Shown here: positions 44,314 through 53,028 of the stretch, one piece after another | Numbering within the stretch: the stretch's first letter is position 1 | How the letters are laid out: the number at the start of each line of letters is the position of its first letter | Assembly: GCA_003222895.1 (NCBI GenBank) | Contig: QHXI01000114.1 | Coordinates: forward strand, 1 to 63,555 | Direction of reading: 5' to 3' | Origin: Acidobacteriota bacterium | Lineage (GTDB): Bacteria > Acidobacteriota > Blastocatellia > Pyrinomonadales > Pyrinomonadaceae | Length of the DNA stretch: 63,555 bases | Program-made: the position numbers and the translations under genes | The notes under the pieces: generated by a model | What the model saw: the letters and a program-made list of their open reading frames with translations, nothing else | What the model was told of the DNA's origin: nothing | The model's database searches: none

Positions 44314-45277
44314 AAAAGGATCACGGGGCATCATTTCAGCTCTGTCTCGACGACTTTCCCCGACCGGCAACACCGGCGATGCGATATTTCGCACCGCGCT
44401 GTTTAGCGTTGCGTTGCTCGTTGTTTTGATCGTAGCCGGGATGATCGTCGCGTTGGCCTCGCACTCGACGCAGTCGATTCGTCAATTTGGTTTTAGCTTC
44501 CTGACTGGTCGCGAATGGGATCCAATAAAAGGCCAGTTCGGGGCTCTCGCTTTTGTTTACGGAACGATCGTTTCGTCGCTGATCGCGCTTTTGATTAGCG
44601 TGCCGCTGTCTCTAGGCATCGCAATCTTTCTCGTCGAACAAGCGCCGCGATATCTCGCTCGACCAATAACTTTTCTGGTCGAGTTATTAGCTGCGATTCC
44701 TTCGGTAGTGTACGGGTTGTGGGGAATTTTTGTGCTCGCGCCTTTCCTACGCGTGCATGTTGAGCCGCACCTCGCCCGCTGGTTCGGGTGGGTGCCGTTG
44801 TTTCAGGGACCAATCACCGGAATCGGATTGTTAACCGGCGGAGTGATTCTCGCGATCATGGTGACGCCGATCATTTCCGCGGTTGTGCGCGACGTCTTAG
44901 CGGCTGTCCCGAACACGCAGCGCGAAGCCGCGCTCGCGTTAGGGGCAACCAAATGGGAAACGACTTTTGTGGTGTTGGTCAATGGCGCGCCAGGAATTAC
45001 GGGCGCGGTGATTCTGGGTTTGGGTCGCGCGATCGGCGAGACGATGGCGGTGACGATGGTCATCGGCAATCGTCCGCAGATCAGCGCGTCGCTGTTTCAA
45101 CCTTCGTACACGCTTGCTTCAGTCATCGCGAACGAATTTACCGAAGCGACGGCGGACATTTACCTAAGTTCGCTAATCGAACTTGGTTTAATTCTCTTCC
45201 TGGTGACTTTCGTCGTGAACGCAATCGCGCGCCTGATGGTTTGGCGAGTCACGAGAAGAACGGCAGGAGCTATGTAG
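44276..45277 (+). CDS. pstC: Phosphate ABC transporter permease PstC
   Basis: A 333-residue inner-membrane permease with six hydrophobic segments. 'FLTGREWDPIKGQFGALAFVYGTIVSSLIALLISVPL' (in part) and 'EAALALGATKWETTF' (the EAA loop that docks on PstB) are clear. The ATG at 44276 lacks a good ribosome site, and codons 6-17 (SPHPKGEGKG) derive from half of a REPIN. An earlier ATG at 44183 is also within the repeat. The N-terminus must therefore have been rebuilt by the repeat; the permease proper starts near residue 36. Confidence 0.93.
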   Translation: MVASLSPHPKGEGKGSRGIISALSRRLSPTGNTGDAIFRTALFSVALLVVLIVAGMIVALASHSTQSIRQFGFSFLTGREWDPIKGQFGALAFVYGTIVSSLIALLISVPLSLGIAIFLVEQAPRYLARPITFLVELLAAIPSVVYGLWGIFVLAPFLRVHVEPHLARWFGWVPLFQGPITGIGLLTGGVILAIMVTPIISAVVRDVLAAVPNTQREAALALGATKWETTFVVLVNGAPGITGAVILGLGRAIGETMAVTMVIGNRPQISASLFQPSYTLASVIANEFTEATADIYLSSLIELGLILFLVTFVVNAIARLMVWRVTRRTAGAM

Positions 45278-45283
45278 TATTTT

Positions 45284-45377
45284 TCCCTCTCCCTCTGGGA
45301 GAGGGTCAGGGTGAGGGTTTGACGCGAATCGCGACTACCGCCCTCATCCCCATCCTTCTCCCGATGGGAGAAGGGGA
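45284..45377. repeat. REPIN-like paired palindrome, copy 3, between pstC and pstA
   Basis: CCCTCTCCCTCTGGGAGAGGG plus TGAGGG faces CCCTCATCCC with CTTCTCCCGATGGGAGAAG; about 25 bases separate the two units. It fills most of the space between pstC and pstA. Confidence 0.88.
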
Positions 45378-45423
45378 GTAAGGACGAACCGTACTCGCCG
45401 ATACCGCTCCGGGTTCTGTAAGT

Positions 45424-46272
45424 ATGAGCAAGACTTTTAGCAGATCAGATCGATTTCGCCGTTCTGTCAGCGCGGTGATGACTTCGCTGACCGCGCTCTG
45501 CACGCTCGTGGCTGTCGGCATCCTTGTCTTGATTCTTTCTTACATCGCGATGCGCGGAGTCAGCGCGTTGAATTTTCGATTTCTGATTGATACCCCTCGC
45601 CCCATCGGCGAAGGCGGCGGCATCGGCAACGCAATTGTCGGGTCAGGCATGTTGCTGCTGCTTTCGTGCGCTGTAGGAATTCCAGTTGGAATTGCTTGCG
45701 GAATTTATTTGTCAGAATTCGGGGGCGGTTGGTTTGTCAGCGCCGTGCGATTTCTAATCGACAGGCTCACCGGGATTCCCTCGATCGTCACCGGAGTTTT
45801 TGTTTATGCCGTCATCGTGCTGCGCATGAAACATTTTTCAGCGTTCGCCGGTGGCATCGCCCTGGCGCTAATCATGATTCCGATCGTCGCGCGTACGACT
45901 GAAGAAATGATCAAGCTCGTCCCGCATAGTTTGCGCGAAGGCGCGCTCGCGCTCGGCGCCCCGCAATGGCGAGTCACAATCGGCGTAGTTCTGCCGGCGG
46001 CCGCGTCGGGAATTGCCACCGGGGCGATGCTGGCGATTGCCCGCGTCTCGGGCGAGACGGCGCCGCTTCTGTTCACAGCGTTCGGTAGTCGGTTCTTTCC
46101 GCGAAACTTGAATGAACCAATCGCGTCATTAACCGTGCAGATTTACAACTATGCGATTTCGCCTTACGACGAATGGCACGCACAGGCGTGGGCCGCGACG
46201 CTTGTGCTGATGGCCCTGATTCTATCGATCAATATTTTGGTCCGTTTTCTAACGCGCCAGAAATTCCGTTAA
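45424..46272 (+). CDS. pstA: Phosphate ABC transporter permease PstA
   Basis: A 282-residue permease partner of PstC. Six hydrophobic segments; 'FLIDTPRPIGEGGGIGNAIVGS' (in part) and 'TTEEMIKLVPHSLREGALALGAPQWRVTI', the EAA loop, identify it. Its stop is three bases before the pstB start. The ATG at 45424 has weak ribosome pairing. Confidence 0.95.
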   Translation: MSKTFSRSDRFRRSVSAVMTSLTALCTLVAVGILVLILSYIAMRGVSALNFRFLIDTPRPIGEGGGIGNAIVGSGMLLLLSCAVGIPVGIACGIYLSEFGGGWFVSAVRFLIDRLTGIPSIVTGVFVYAVIVLRMKHFSAFAGGIALALIMIPIVARTTEEMIKLVPHSLREGALALGAPQWRVTIGVVLPAAASGIATGAMLAIARVSGETAPLLFTAFGSRFFPRNLNEPIASLTVQIYNYAISPYDEWHAQAWAATLVLMALILSINILVRFLTRQKFR

Positions 46273-46275
46273 CCG

Positions 46276-47100
46276 ATGTCATCGTCAACTTCATTTGCGA
46301 CGCCGAAATTCGAAGTGAAGAGCCACGCTTTGCTCCGCTCGACTGCAACCAAAATCGCGGTCGAGAATCTCGACTTCTTTTATGGCAAGACGCAGGCTTT
46401 GAGAGATATTTCGATCGAGATTCCCGAGCGTCAGGTGATGGCCTTCATCGGGCCTTCAGGTTGCGGCAAGACAACTTTTCTACGGACGCTCAATCGTATG
46501 AATGACGTGATTCCGGGAACGCGCGTCGAAGGCAATGTCACAATTGATGGCGCGGACATTTACGCAACCGGCGCGGACGTCGTCGAATTGCGGCGCAAAG
46601 TCGGCATGGTCTTTCAAAAATCGAACCCGTTTCCGAAATCGATCTTTGATAATGTCGCCTATGGTTTGAAGATCAATCGCGTCACGTCGAGCCGCTCCGA
46701 ACTCGAAGGCCGTGTCGAGGAAGCTCTGAAAGACGCGGCGCTGTGGAGCGAAGTGAAGGACCGTCTGAAAACTTCGGCGCTCGGACTGTCCGGAGGGCAG
46801 CAACAACGCTTGTGCATTGCGCGCGCACTCGCAATTCGGCCCGAAGTTATTTTGATGGACGAGCCGGCGTCAGCACTCGATCCGATCGCGACTTCAAAAA
46901 TAGAAGAGTTGATCTTCGATTTGAAAAAGCAATACACGATCGTGATCGTTACGCATAACATGCAACAGGCTGCGCGGGTGTCAGACTTGACGGCGTTCTT
47001 TCTACTCGGCAAGCTAATCGAAGTTAACAGCACCGAAAAGATGTTCACCGCGCCTAACCAGAAGCTGACCGAAGACTACATCACAGGAAGATTTGGATGA
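46276..47100 (+). CDS. pstB: Phosphate ABC transporter ATPase PstB
   Basis: A 274-residue ATPase. Walker A 'GPSGCGKTT', the PstB-specific '[14 protein letters not shown]', the signature '[16 protein letters not shown]', Walker B '[13 protein letters not shown]' and switch His in '[13 protein letters not shown]' are all present. An N-terminal tail of about 25 residues precedes the ABC domain. The stop overlaps the phoU start (ATGA). Confidence 0.97.
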   Translation: MSSSTSFATPKFEVKSHALLRSTATKIAVENLDFFYGKTQALRDISIEIPERQVMAFIGPSGCGKTTFLRTLNRMNDVIPGTRVEGNVTIDGADIYATGADVVELRRKVGMVFQKSNPFPKSIFDNVAYGLKINRVTSSRSELEGRVEEALKDAALWSEVKDRLKTSALGLSGGQQQRLCIARALAIRPEVILMDEPASALDPIATSKIEELIFDLKKQYTIVIVTHNMQQAARVSDLTAFFLLGKLIEVNSTEKMFTAPNQKLTEDYITGRFG

Positions 47101-47762
47101 GCACAGAAGTTCATCGACACCTTGACCAGGAACTGGACGCGTTGCGTGACGCAGTTTTGCGTTTGGGTGGCGAAGCCGAAACCGCGCTGCGACGTGCGAT
47201 GCATTCGCTGGCCGAAAGGGACAGTGCCGAGGCGCGCAACGTTTTGGACCACGACGACACAGTCGATCAAATGGAAGTCGACGTCGATCGACGCGCGATC
47301 GATATCTTTGCTCTGCGACAGCCCGCCGCGCGCGACCTGCGCTTTGTCATGTCGGTGACGAAAATGGCGCCCGTGCTGGAACGGATCGCGGATCATGCAT
47401 GCAACATTGCGCGCGCGGTCATCGATCTGAATAACGAACCAGAGTTGAATAACCATATTCGCATCCAACAGATGGGCGAGATTGCTTCGTCGATGCTCGC
47501 GCGGGCGCTCGAGGCCTTCACGCGCAGCGATGCTGCCACGGCGCGCGAAGTCATCAAACGCGACACGGAAATCAACAATCTCTATAACCAAATCTTCAAC
47601 CACTTAATTGAAATGATGGTCAAAGAGCCGGCGACCGCGACGCGCGACGCGCGCTTGTTGTTCGTCGCGAAGCACATCGAGAGAATCGGCGACTACGTCA
47701 CGGATATCTGCGAGCTGACCGTTTACATGGCCGAAGCCGCGATCATCAAGCATCGTCATTGA
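47097..47762 (+). CDS. phoU: Phosphate-signalling protein PhoU
   Basis: A 221-residue helical protein with two PhoU repeats; each bears an acidic metal-binding motif ('[20 protein letters not shown]' and '[18 protein letters not shown]'). PhoU links the Pst transporter to the PhoR kinase and holds the regulon off in high phosphate. Overlap of its start with the pstB stop shows coupling. It also commonly pairs with PiT transporters, and one follows here. Confidence 0.96.
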   Translation: MSTEVHRHLDQELDALRDAVLRLGGEAETALRRAMHSLAERDSAEARNVLDHDDTVDQMEVDVDRRAIDIFALRQPAARDLRFVMSVTKMAPVLERIADHACNIARAVIDLNNEPELNNHIRIQQMGEIASSMLARALEAFTRSDAATAREVIKRDTEINNLYNQIFNHLIEMMVKEPATATRDARLLFVAKHIERIGDYVTDICELTVYMAEAAIIKHRH

Positions 47763-47862
47763 CGATTTCTGAAATTGATTTGAGTTACTAGCCAGTACCG
47801 CGAAAGTGTGATTGAATGGCCAACGCTTTCATTCATCTCAAAATTGTCTTCGACGCACACCA

Positions 47863-48921
47863 ATGACCGCCACAATAGCCATTGCGCTCTTGATAGTTCT
47901 GGTCGCGCTGGTTTTCGACTTCACTAACGGTTTTCACGACGCGGCGAATTCCATCGCGACCGTCGTCTCAACGCGAGTACTTTCGCCTCGGTACGCGGTG
48001 ATCTGGGCGGCGCTTTTCAATTTCATCGCATTTGCAATTTTTGGGACACGCGTCGCGAAAACAATTGGCGGCGATCTTGTGCGCATCGATCTGATTCGGC
48101 AGGACGTTCGGCTTTACGTGTTGTGCTGTGGCCTGATCGGGGCAATCATCTGGAATCTGATCACGTGGTACCTGGGCCTGCCGACCTCGAGTTCGCATGC
48201 GCTGATCGGAGGATACGGCGGTGCGGCGGTCGCAGCGTTTCGCGGTGTCAGCGGCTTACTGAAACCCGAAGGATGGATCAAGACGCTCGTATTTATCATC
48301 GCATCGCCGTTGATCGGATTTGTACTCGGATTCCTGCTAATGCTGGCCGTCTACTGGATCTTTCATCGTTGGACGCCGGCGCAAGTCGATAAGACATTTC
48401 GGCGGGGACAACTGCTTTCGGCGGCGGCATACTCGCTGGGCCATGGCGGTAACGATGCACAGAAGACAATGGGCATCATTACTGCAGTCCTGGCGACCGG
48501 CGGTCTGTTCAACTTGCATTTCGGGGACAAGGGATCGCTTCCCGCGATTCCGATTTATGTCGTGCTTGCGGCGCACGCGGCCATTGCGCTGGGCACGCTG
48601 TCTGGGGGTTGGCGGATTGTTCATACAATGGGATCGAAGATAACGAAACTGCGACCAGTAGGTGGATTCAGTGCAGAGACGGCGGGTGCGGCTACTTTGT
48701 TTGGAGCGACATTTTTTGGGATTCCAGTTTCGACAACTCACACAATCACCGGCGCGATCACCGGCGTTGGTTCAGTGACTCGATTGTCCGCGGTGAAATG
48801 GCAAGTCGCCGGACGAATTGTCTGGGCCTGGGTTCTCACCATTCCCGCTGCGGCTATTTTTGCGGCCATTTCCTTTTTCATCATCGAGCTAATTCACACG
48901 CTGGTAACAAAGATCACGTAG
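47863..48921 (+). CDS. Low-affinity inorganic phosphate transporter (PiT family)
   Basis: A 352-residue transporter with about nine membrane segments. The two PiT signatures are intact: 'FDFTNGFHDAANSIATVVST' at the N-terminus and 'SLGHGGNDAQKTMGI' in the second half. Such transporters move metal-phosphate with protons. The longer frame upstream is rejected because this ATG begins the family alignment. Placement between phoU and phoB puts both transport systems under one regulatory unit. Confidence 0.95.
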   Translation: MTATIAIALLIVLVALVFDFTNGFHDAANSIATVVSTRVLSPRYAVIWAALFNFIAFAIFGTRVAKTIGGDLVRIDLIRQDVRLYVLCCGLIGAIIWNLITWYLGLPTSSSHALIGGYGGAAVAAFRGVSGLLKPEGWIKTLVFIIASPLIGFVLGFLLMLAVYWIFHRWTPAQVDKTFRRGQLLSAAAYSLGHGGNDAQKTMGIITAVLATGGLFNLHFGDKGSLPAIPIYVVLAAHAAIALGTLSGGWRIVHTMGSKITKLRPVGGFSAETAGAATLFGATFFGIPVSTTHTITGAITGVGSVTRLSAVKWQVAGRIVWAWVLTIPAAAIFAAISFFIIELIHTLVTKIT

Positions 48922-48953
48922 ACTTCATCCACAACTGCCGGAACGTTTCTGCC

Positions 48954-49676
48954 ATGCCGAGACCTGCCTTGATAATCGAAGACGATCCCGACATTGCGGA
49001 AAGCGTCCGCTATAACCTCGAGACGGCCGGATTTAACGCGCTCGTGGCGCCGACGGGCGAGCAGGGCCTGACTCTCGCACTGGATGCCGTCAATCCACCC
49101 GCATTAATTGTTTTGGACCTGATGTTGCCGGGAATGAACGGTATGGATTTGTGCCGGCGGCTGCGCAAAGAGAATCGCACGCGCCGCACGCCGATCATCA
49201 TGCTGACCGCGAAGGCTTCAGAAACTGATCGAGTTGCCGGTCTGGATGTCGGCGCAGATGACTACATCGCGAAACCGTTTTCAGTTCGCGAACTGCTCGC
49301 GCGGGTACGTGCGGTGATGCGACGGGCTGAAGATGAAGGCGGTGAGCGTTACGATGACGGGCGACTCACGATTGATTTTGAGGACGTAAGAGCGTCATGC
49401 GATGGCACTGGCGTGAAACTGACTAATAAGGAATTTCAGTTGCTCGCAACGTTAGCGAAAAAGAAAGGTCGCGTTATCACCCGTCAGCAGTTGCTGGATC
49501 AGGTCTGGGGCTACAGCTATTACGGCGACGCGCGCACGCTGGACGTTCACATTCGTCGCCTGCGACAAAAGCTCGATCCGTGTGGCGACTGCATCGAAAC
49601 TGTCGTCGGAGTTGGCTACCGCTTCACCGGCTGTGGACCGCATTCCGTAGCAACCGCAAGTCAAGTCAATGGCTAA
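48954..49676 (+). CDS. phoB: Response regulator PhoB
   Basis: A 240-residue OmpR/PhoB-type regulator. The receiver has the acidic pair 'IIEDDPD', phospho-Asp in 'IVLDLMLPG', Thr in 'MLTAK' and Lys in 'DYIAKPFSVRELLARV'. The C-terminal winged helix ends in 'DVHIRRLRQKLDP' and 'VVGVGYRF'. Context in the pst cluster names it PhoB; it likely binds the 11-bp repeats at 41437-41480. A start at 48954 is clear because the frame further up overlaps the PiT gene. An overlap of eight bases joins it to phoR. Confidence 0.93.
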   Translation: MPRPALIIEDDPDIAESVRYNLETAGFNALVAPTGEQGLTLALDAVNPPALIVLDLMLPGMNGMDLCRRLRKENRTRRTPIIMLTAKASETDRVAGLDVGADDYIAKPFSVRELLARVRAVMRRAEDEGGERYDDGRLTIDFEDVRASCDGTGVKLTNKEFQLLATLAKKKGRVITRQQLLDQVWGYSYYGDARTLDVHIRRLRQKLDPCGDCIETVVGVGYRFTGCGPHSVATASQVNG

Positions 49677-50928
49677 ATCTCGGCGCGTTGTTTTCACTTG
49701 CATGGCTGTCGCGGCAGCTTTGCTCGTAACGTCTGCTTTATTGTCCGGCCCTCCTCGCTGGTTCGGAATCACAGCATTCATTTTCGTTGTTGGTCTGGCA
49801 TTTGGCGCCATGATCTCGAATAAATCAGCCGCGTCAAAGGTTACGGCTCATGAAACCGACGCCGTCACTACCGCGGAATTTTCAATCGATTTATTAAATG
49901 CCACACTAAACGAAATGCGCGAGGGCCTGCTGGTGATCGACAGCGAAATGCGCGTCGTAGCTTCGAATCATGCCGCGCGACACCTTTTCTCGAACGTCGA
50001 CGACTCGATCAACTCGCGACGACTGACGGAATTGACGCGAAATCCTGGGATTTATGACGCATTTCTCGACGCCGTCCGTGGGAAAGAACGCGCCGGCGTA
50101 AAAGTCGAAACGTTTGCGCCTGAACGCCGAGTCTTCGATTTGCACGTGGCGCCCTTGCATGCAACCGACGGCACGGCCGGGGCCGTCGGAGTTTTCTTTG
50201 ATGTCACCAGGCTTGAACGACTGGAATTGATCAGACAGGAGTTTCTTTCAAATGTGTCGCATGAGCTGCGAACGCCCCTGACTTCGATCGTGGCACTGGC
50301 CGAAACGCTTGAGGCCGGAGCTTTGGATGATCCAGAGAACAATCGACGCTTTCTGGCAATCATTCAAAAAAATGCTGCGCGCATGCATCGTTTGATCGAC
50401 GACATTCTCGAACTTAGCGCAATTGAAGCCGGCAACGTAAAGCTCCAGCGCGAATCAATTCAATTGCAGCCACTGGTCGAAGATATTATCAGCAGTGTTT
50501 CCACGACGGCGGCCGCGCGCAATATCAAAGTGAGCAATCTGGTCCAAACGAGCGCGGAAGTCTTCGCTGATCCGCATCGACTGATGCAAATGCTCACTAA
50601 CCTGATCGATAATGCGATCAAGTTTAATCGCGACAGCGGCACGGTTTCAGTCACATTCAAAAGCGGGGATTATGACCGAATCTCAGTCGAGGATACCGGC
50701 GAAGGAATTCCTTCGCATCATCTCGATCGTTTGTTCGAAAGATTCTATCGAGTCGACCGCGCCCGTTCGCGCGAGTTGGGGGGAACAGGTTTGGGCCTAG
50801 CCATCGTAAAGCATCTCGCTAAATCTCATGGCGGTGAAGTCTCGGTGGAATCGCGCTTCGGTGAAGGAACGAGATTCACAATCGAACTTCCGCGACTCGC
50901 CACAGATGCGGCGCGGATGGACCAATGA
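49669..50928 (+). CDS. phoR: Sensor histidine kinase PhoR
   Basis: A 419-residue kinase: two hydrophobic segments in the first 60 residues with hardly any periplasmic loop, as in PhoR; a PAS domain at about 75-180 ('MREGLLVIDSEMRVVASN'); HisKA with 'NVSHELRTPLTSI'; and an ATPase domain with 'NLIDNAIKFN', 'DTGEGIP' and 'GGTGLGLAIVKHL'. It senses phosphate through PstSCAB/PhoU rather than directly, and phosphorylates PhoB. It converges with the ZAS protein gene, one base apart. Confidence 0.94.
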   Translation: MAKSRRVVFTCMAVAAALLVTSALLSGPPRWFGITAFIFVVGLAFGAMISNKSAASKVTAHETDAVTTAEFSIDLLNATLNEMREGLLVIDSEMRVVASNHAARHLFSNVDDSINSRRLTELTRNPGIYDAFLDAVRGKERAGVKVETFAPERRVFDLHVAPLHATDGTAGAVGVFFDVTRLERLELIRQEFLSNVSHELRTPLTSIVALAETLEAGALDDPENNRRFLAIIQKNAARMHRLIDDILELSAIEAGNVKLQRESIQLQPLVEDIISSVSTTAAARNIKVSNLVQTSAEVFADPHRLMQMLTNLIDNAIKFNRDSGTVSVTFKSGDYDRISVEDTGEGIPSHHLDRLFERFYRVDRARSRELGGTGLGLAIVKHLAKSHGGEVSVESRFGEGTRFTIELPRLATDAARMDQ

Positions 50929-50929
50929 T

Positions 50930-51244
50930 CTAGTGTGACAGTTGATGCCTTTCGCTGAAGTCCGTCAGCAGCGTTAAGGCGCCACTGTTTCTCGCCAACA
51001 ATTTCTCTGCAAGCTCTCGCAATTGCGCGGGCATTTTCGCGCACGATGATTCTGCGACATCGCCGCGATGCCGCATCAGCAGTTGCAGTTCAGCACTACA
51101 GAAATCACACTGGTGCAAATGAATTTGGATCGAAGCCCGATCAGTAATGGCCAACCGATGCCGATGATAACCAAGGAGCTCTTCCGATGAAGGACACTCT
51201 GCGGTTTTCCGGAAATCGCTCGCTGCGGATGTTTGCGTCGTCAT
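50930..51244 (-). CDS. Small zinc-binding anti-sigma-factor-like protein (ZAS motif)
   Basis: A 104-residue soluble protein. 'ECPSSEELLGY' (C17) and 'HLHQCDFC' (H42-x3-C46-x2-C49) reproduce the H-x3-C-x2-C zinc motif of ZAS anti-sigma factors. It has no membrane segment, so it resembles soluble members such as RsrA-like proteins rather than membrane-bound ones. It is divergent from the sigma-like gene at 51721 with 476 bases between them, which suggests that the two work as a pair. Binding is inferred, not shown. Confidence 0.72.
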   Translation of the reverse strand: MTTQTSAASDFRKTAECPSSEELLGYHRHRLAITDRASIQIHLHQCDFCSAELQLLMRHRGDVAESSCAKMPAQLRELAEKLLARNSGALTLLTDFSERHQLSH

Positions 51245-51720
51245 GCTCTCTACTCGCCCAATCAGTGACCAAAAAGTTTTAATACGTCGATATTTCCAGA
51301 TTTTTGTTACCGACGTACTGCCCTTTTCTTCAGCAGAATCAGTGCTTTAGCAAGTGTGTAAAAAATTGTTGCCCAATGCTGGGCATCTTTGTTAGTATGT
51401 CCGTAGCTTGGGATCTGGAGTTAATCCGCTCCTTAGATCCCCGCAGTCTCGGTGACGGCCGGAATTTAGTCGTCATCGAACCGCAGCTTCCCGCGTTTGA
51501 CCTGACGACAAACAGGCACAAGCAAAATCTTTCCGGGACTGAAACTGACAAAACGAACAGCTATGCGCGTCGCGTTTAAGCCGCTCGCTCTCTTTCGAGG
51601 CGAGTAAGCTTGCCCCAGCAATCTCGCATTTTCTCACCGCGGCCAAATCCGACACGTCAAGGCGCACAGCACGCAGGATGAATTGATCATTCGATCAAGC
51701 GGACTAGCCGCCAACTAGTC
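51245..51720. other. Intergenic region with regulatory-looking palindromes
   Basis: 476 bases with no gene I can support. Three small palindromes stand out: TGCCCA-ATGC-TGGGCA (51370-51385), TTGATC-ATTC-GATCAA (51683-51698) and GACTAG-N7-CTAGTC (51702-51720), the last one touching the start codon of the sigma-like gene. TTGCCC-N17-TTAGTA (51369-51397) is a possible promoter that includes the first palindrome; the leader would be about 320 bases. Confidence 0.5.
51370..51385 (+). promoter_or_regulatory. Palindromic operator-like site TGCCCA-ATGC-TGGGCA
   Basis: A perfect 6-bp inverted repeat, spaced by four bases, lying between possible -35 (TTGCCC, 51369) and -10 (TTAGTA) boxes. A dimeric repressor site is the simplest reading; a hairpin is the alternative. 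Confidence 0.45.
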
Positions 51721-52941
51721 ATGCATCCACTCTCATTCTTTCGGGATAACACTACCGTGAAATCAATCACACAAAAGACAACGCCAGAAATGAACGTCAG
51801 CGTGCCTCGTGAAGTGTCTCGCCCCAGCCGATCTGCTGAACGCGCTTCCAGAGCTGGACACTGGGTTGAGAGTTTACGCAATTCTGACGTCAACCGTTTG
51901 TGGGCCGAACTGCACCGCATCGTTAGCAACCATCCCCTGGTCCGAGCTTCGCGCAGCGCGGGGCTTTTGATCGAAGAAGGGGCGAGCAGCGCCTACACCG
52001 ATCTCACTCAAGAACTCTTTGTACAACTGCTGACGAAGTCGCGCTTCCAGCACTACTTGGACACCGCGATGACCGACGCCGAGATCGAATGCGAGATCGG
52101 GCAGATCGAGCTGACTAATCTGTTGACCGCTGAGCTCAGAAAGCGCCACCCGGAAAGTTACCGGCTCGCGCGCCGCATTTCGACTTTGATTCAATCGAGC
52201 GCCAACTTCCGCCGCTTTGACAGCAGCGGCACGAATGACGAGCAGCATCGACGTCTCGCAGATCGTGTATACGGCTTGAGCGAATGGCCGGACAAAAAAC
52301 CAGGGCGCGGCTCGCACGAGATGGAGCAGCGAGCTCACATGATTCCCGTTCGCCAACGCGACACACGCATGGTTGGTTGCACTGGCGACGCGCAGATCGT
52401 AATTAGCAATTCTGATTTGGAAGATCTGATCGTGTCAGTGCTGGAAGCGATTGATGGGCCAGCCGACGTGCGCAGCCTGCGCAGTCTAGTCATGTCTCGC
52501 TTGCCAGTCATGGACATCTATCTCGTGCCGCTGGGCGGTGACGATCCTGATTCCGACGGGCCACACTACGATCCGGCTGACCTGCGCGAGAATCCTGAAG
52601 AAAGTCTTCTCCGTCACGAATCTCAACAGGAAGCTGCCGGTTCAGTCGACAAATTCCTGACGAATCTGCGCGGCAACGTCCGCGGCAAAATCAAGCAATA
52701 CAACCGGATGCTCGGCGTGCTTTGGCACTGCTACTTGAGCACTGATCACGCGACGCAATTGGAAGTTGCGGCCACATTAGGCGTTTCTGATTCATTGGTA
52801 TCGGACTATCGGCGCCGCATTGAGCAGGAACTGCGCGCCCTTTCCTTTACCGAAGTCGAGGAAGCGCGCATGTTCGAGTTGGCCCTGCGTGAGCGCGTCC
52901 GAACGATGGTTCCTGTCGACGCTGAAGTTATGGCGAGCTAG
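51721..52941 (+). CDS. Unusual sigma-70-like regulator
   Basis: A 406-residue protein, not a standard sigma factor. Residues 65-120 ('SSAYTDLTQELFVQLLTKSRFQHYLD') resemble region 2 of ECF sigma factors, where 'DLTQELF' is a hallmark. Residues 340-385 ('TQLEVAATLGVSDSLVSDYRRRIEQELRAL') resemble the region-4 helix-turn-helix. About 200 residues with acidic and loop-rich content separate them, and a basic tail precedes them. The start at 51721 has no ribosome site and may instead be M24 (51790). It is followed by a strong terminator. It may control the polysaccharide genes downstream, which is inference from position. Confidence 0.65.
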   Translation: MHPLSFFRDNTTVKSITQKTTPEMNVSVPREVSRPSRSAERASRAGHWVESLRNSDVNRLWAELHRIVSNHPLVRASRSAGLLIEEGASSAYTDLTQELFVQLLTKSRFQHYLDTAMTDAEIECEIGQIELTNLLTAELRKRHPESYRLARRISTLIQSSANFRRFDSSGTNDEQHRRLADRVYGLSEWPDKKPGRGSHEMEQRAHMIPVRQRDTRMVGCTGDAQIVISNSDLEDLIVSVLEAIDGPADVRSLRSLVMSRLPVMDIYLVPLGGDDPDSDGPHYDPADLRENPEESLLRHESQQEAAGSVDKFLTNLRGNVRGKIKQYNRMLGVLWHCYLSTDHATQLEVAATLGVSDSLVSDYRRRIEQELRALSFTEVEEARMFELALRERVRTMVPVDAEVMAS

Positions 52942-52975
52942 ACCGCGCATTCGGCGTGAACGATCGAGAGTTGAT

Positions 52976-53010
52976 GAAGAAGCGCGGGCCCGCCTGCGCT
53001 TCTTCGTTTT
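52976..53010 (+). terminator. Intrinsic terminator after the sigma-like gene
   Basis: GAAGAAGCGC pairs perfectly with GCGCTTCTTC (10 bp, ten-base GC-rich loop) and is followed by GTTTT. So the polysaccharide cluster is not simply read through from the sigma-like gene, although its own promoter is not apparent in the 18 bases left. Confidence 0.85.
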
Positions 53011-53028
53011 AAGAACTGAGTGCCGCAC

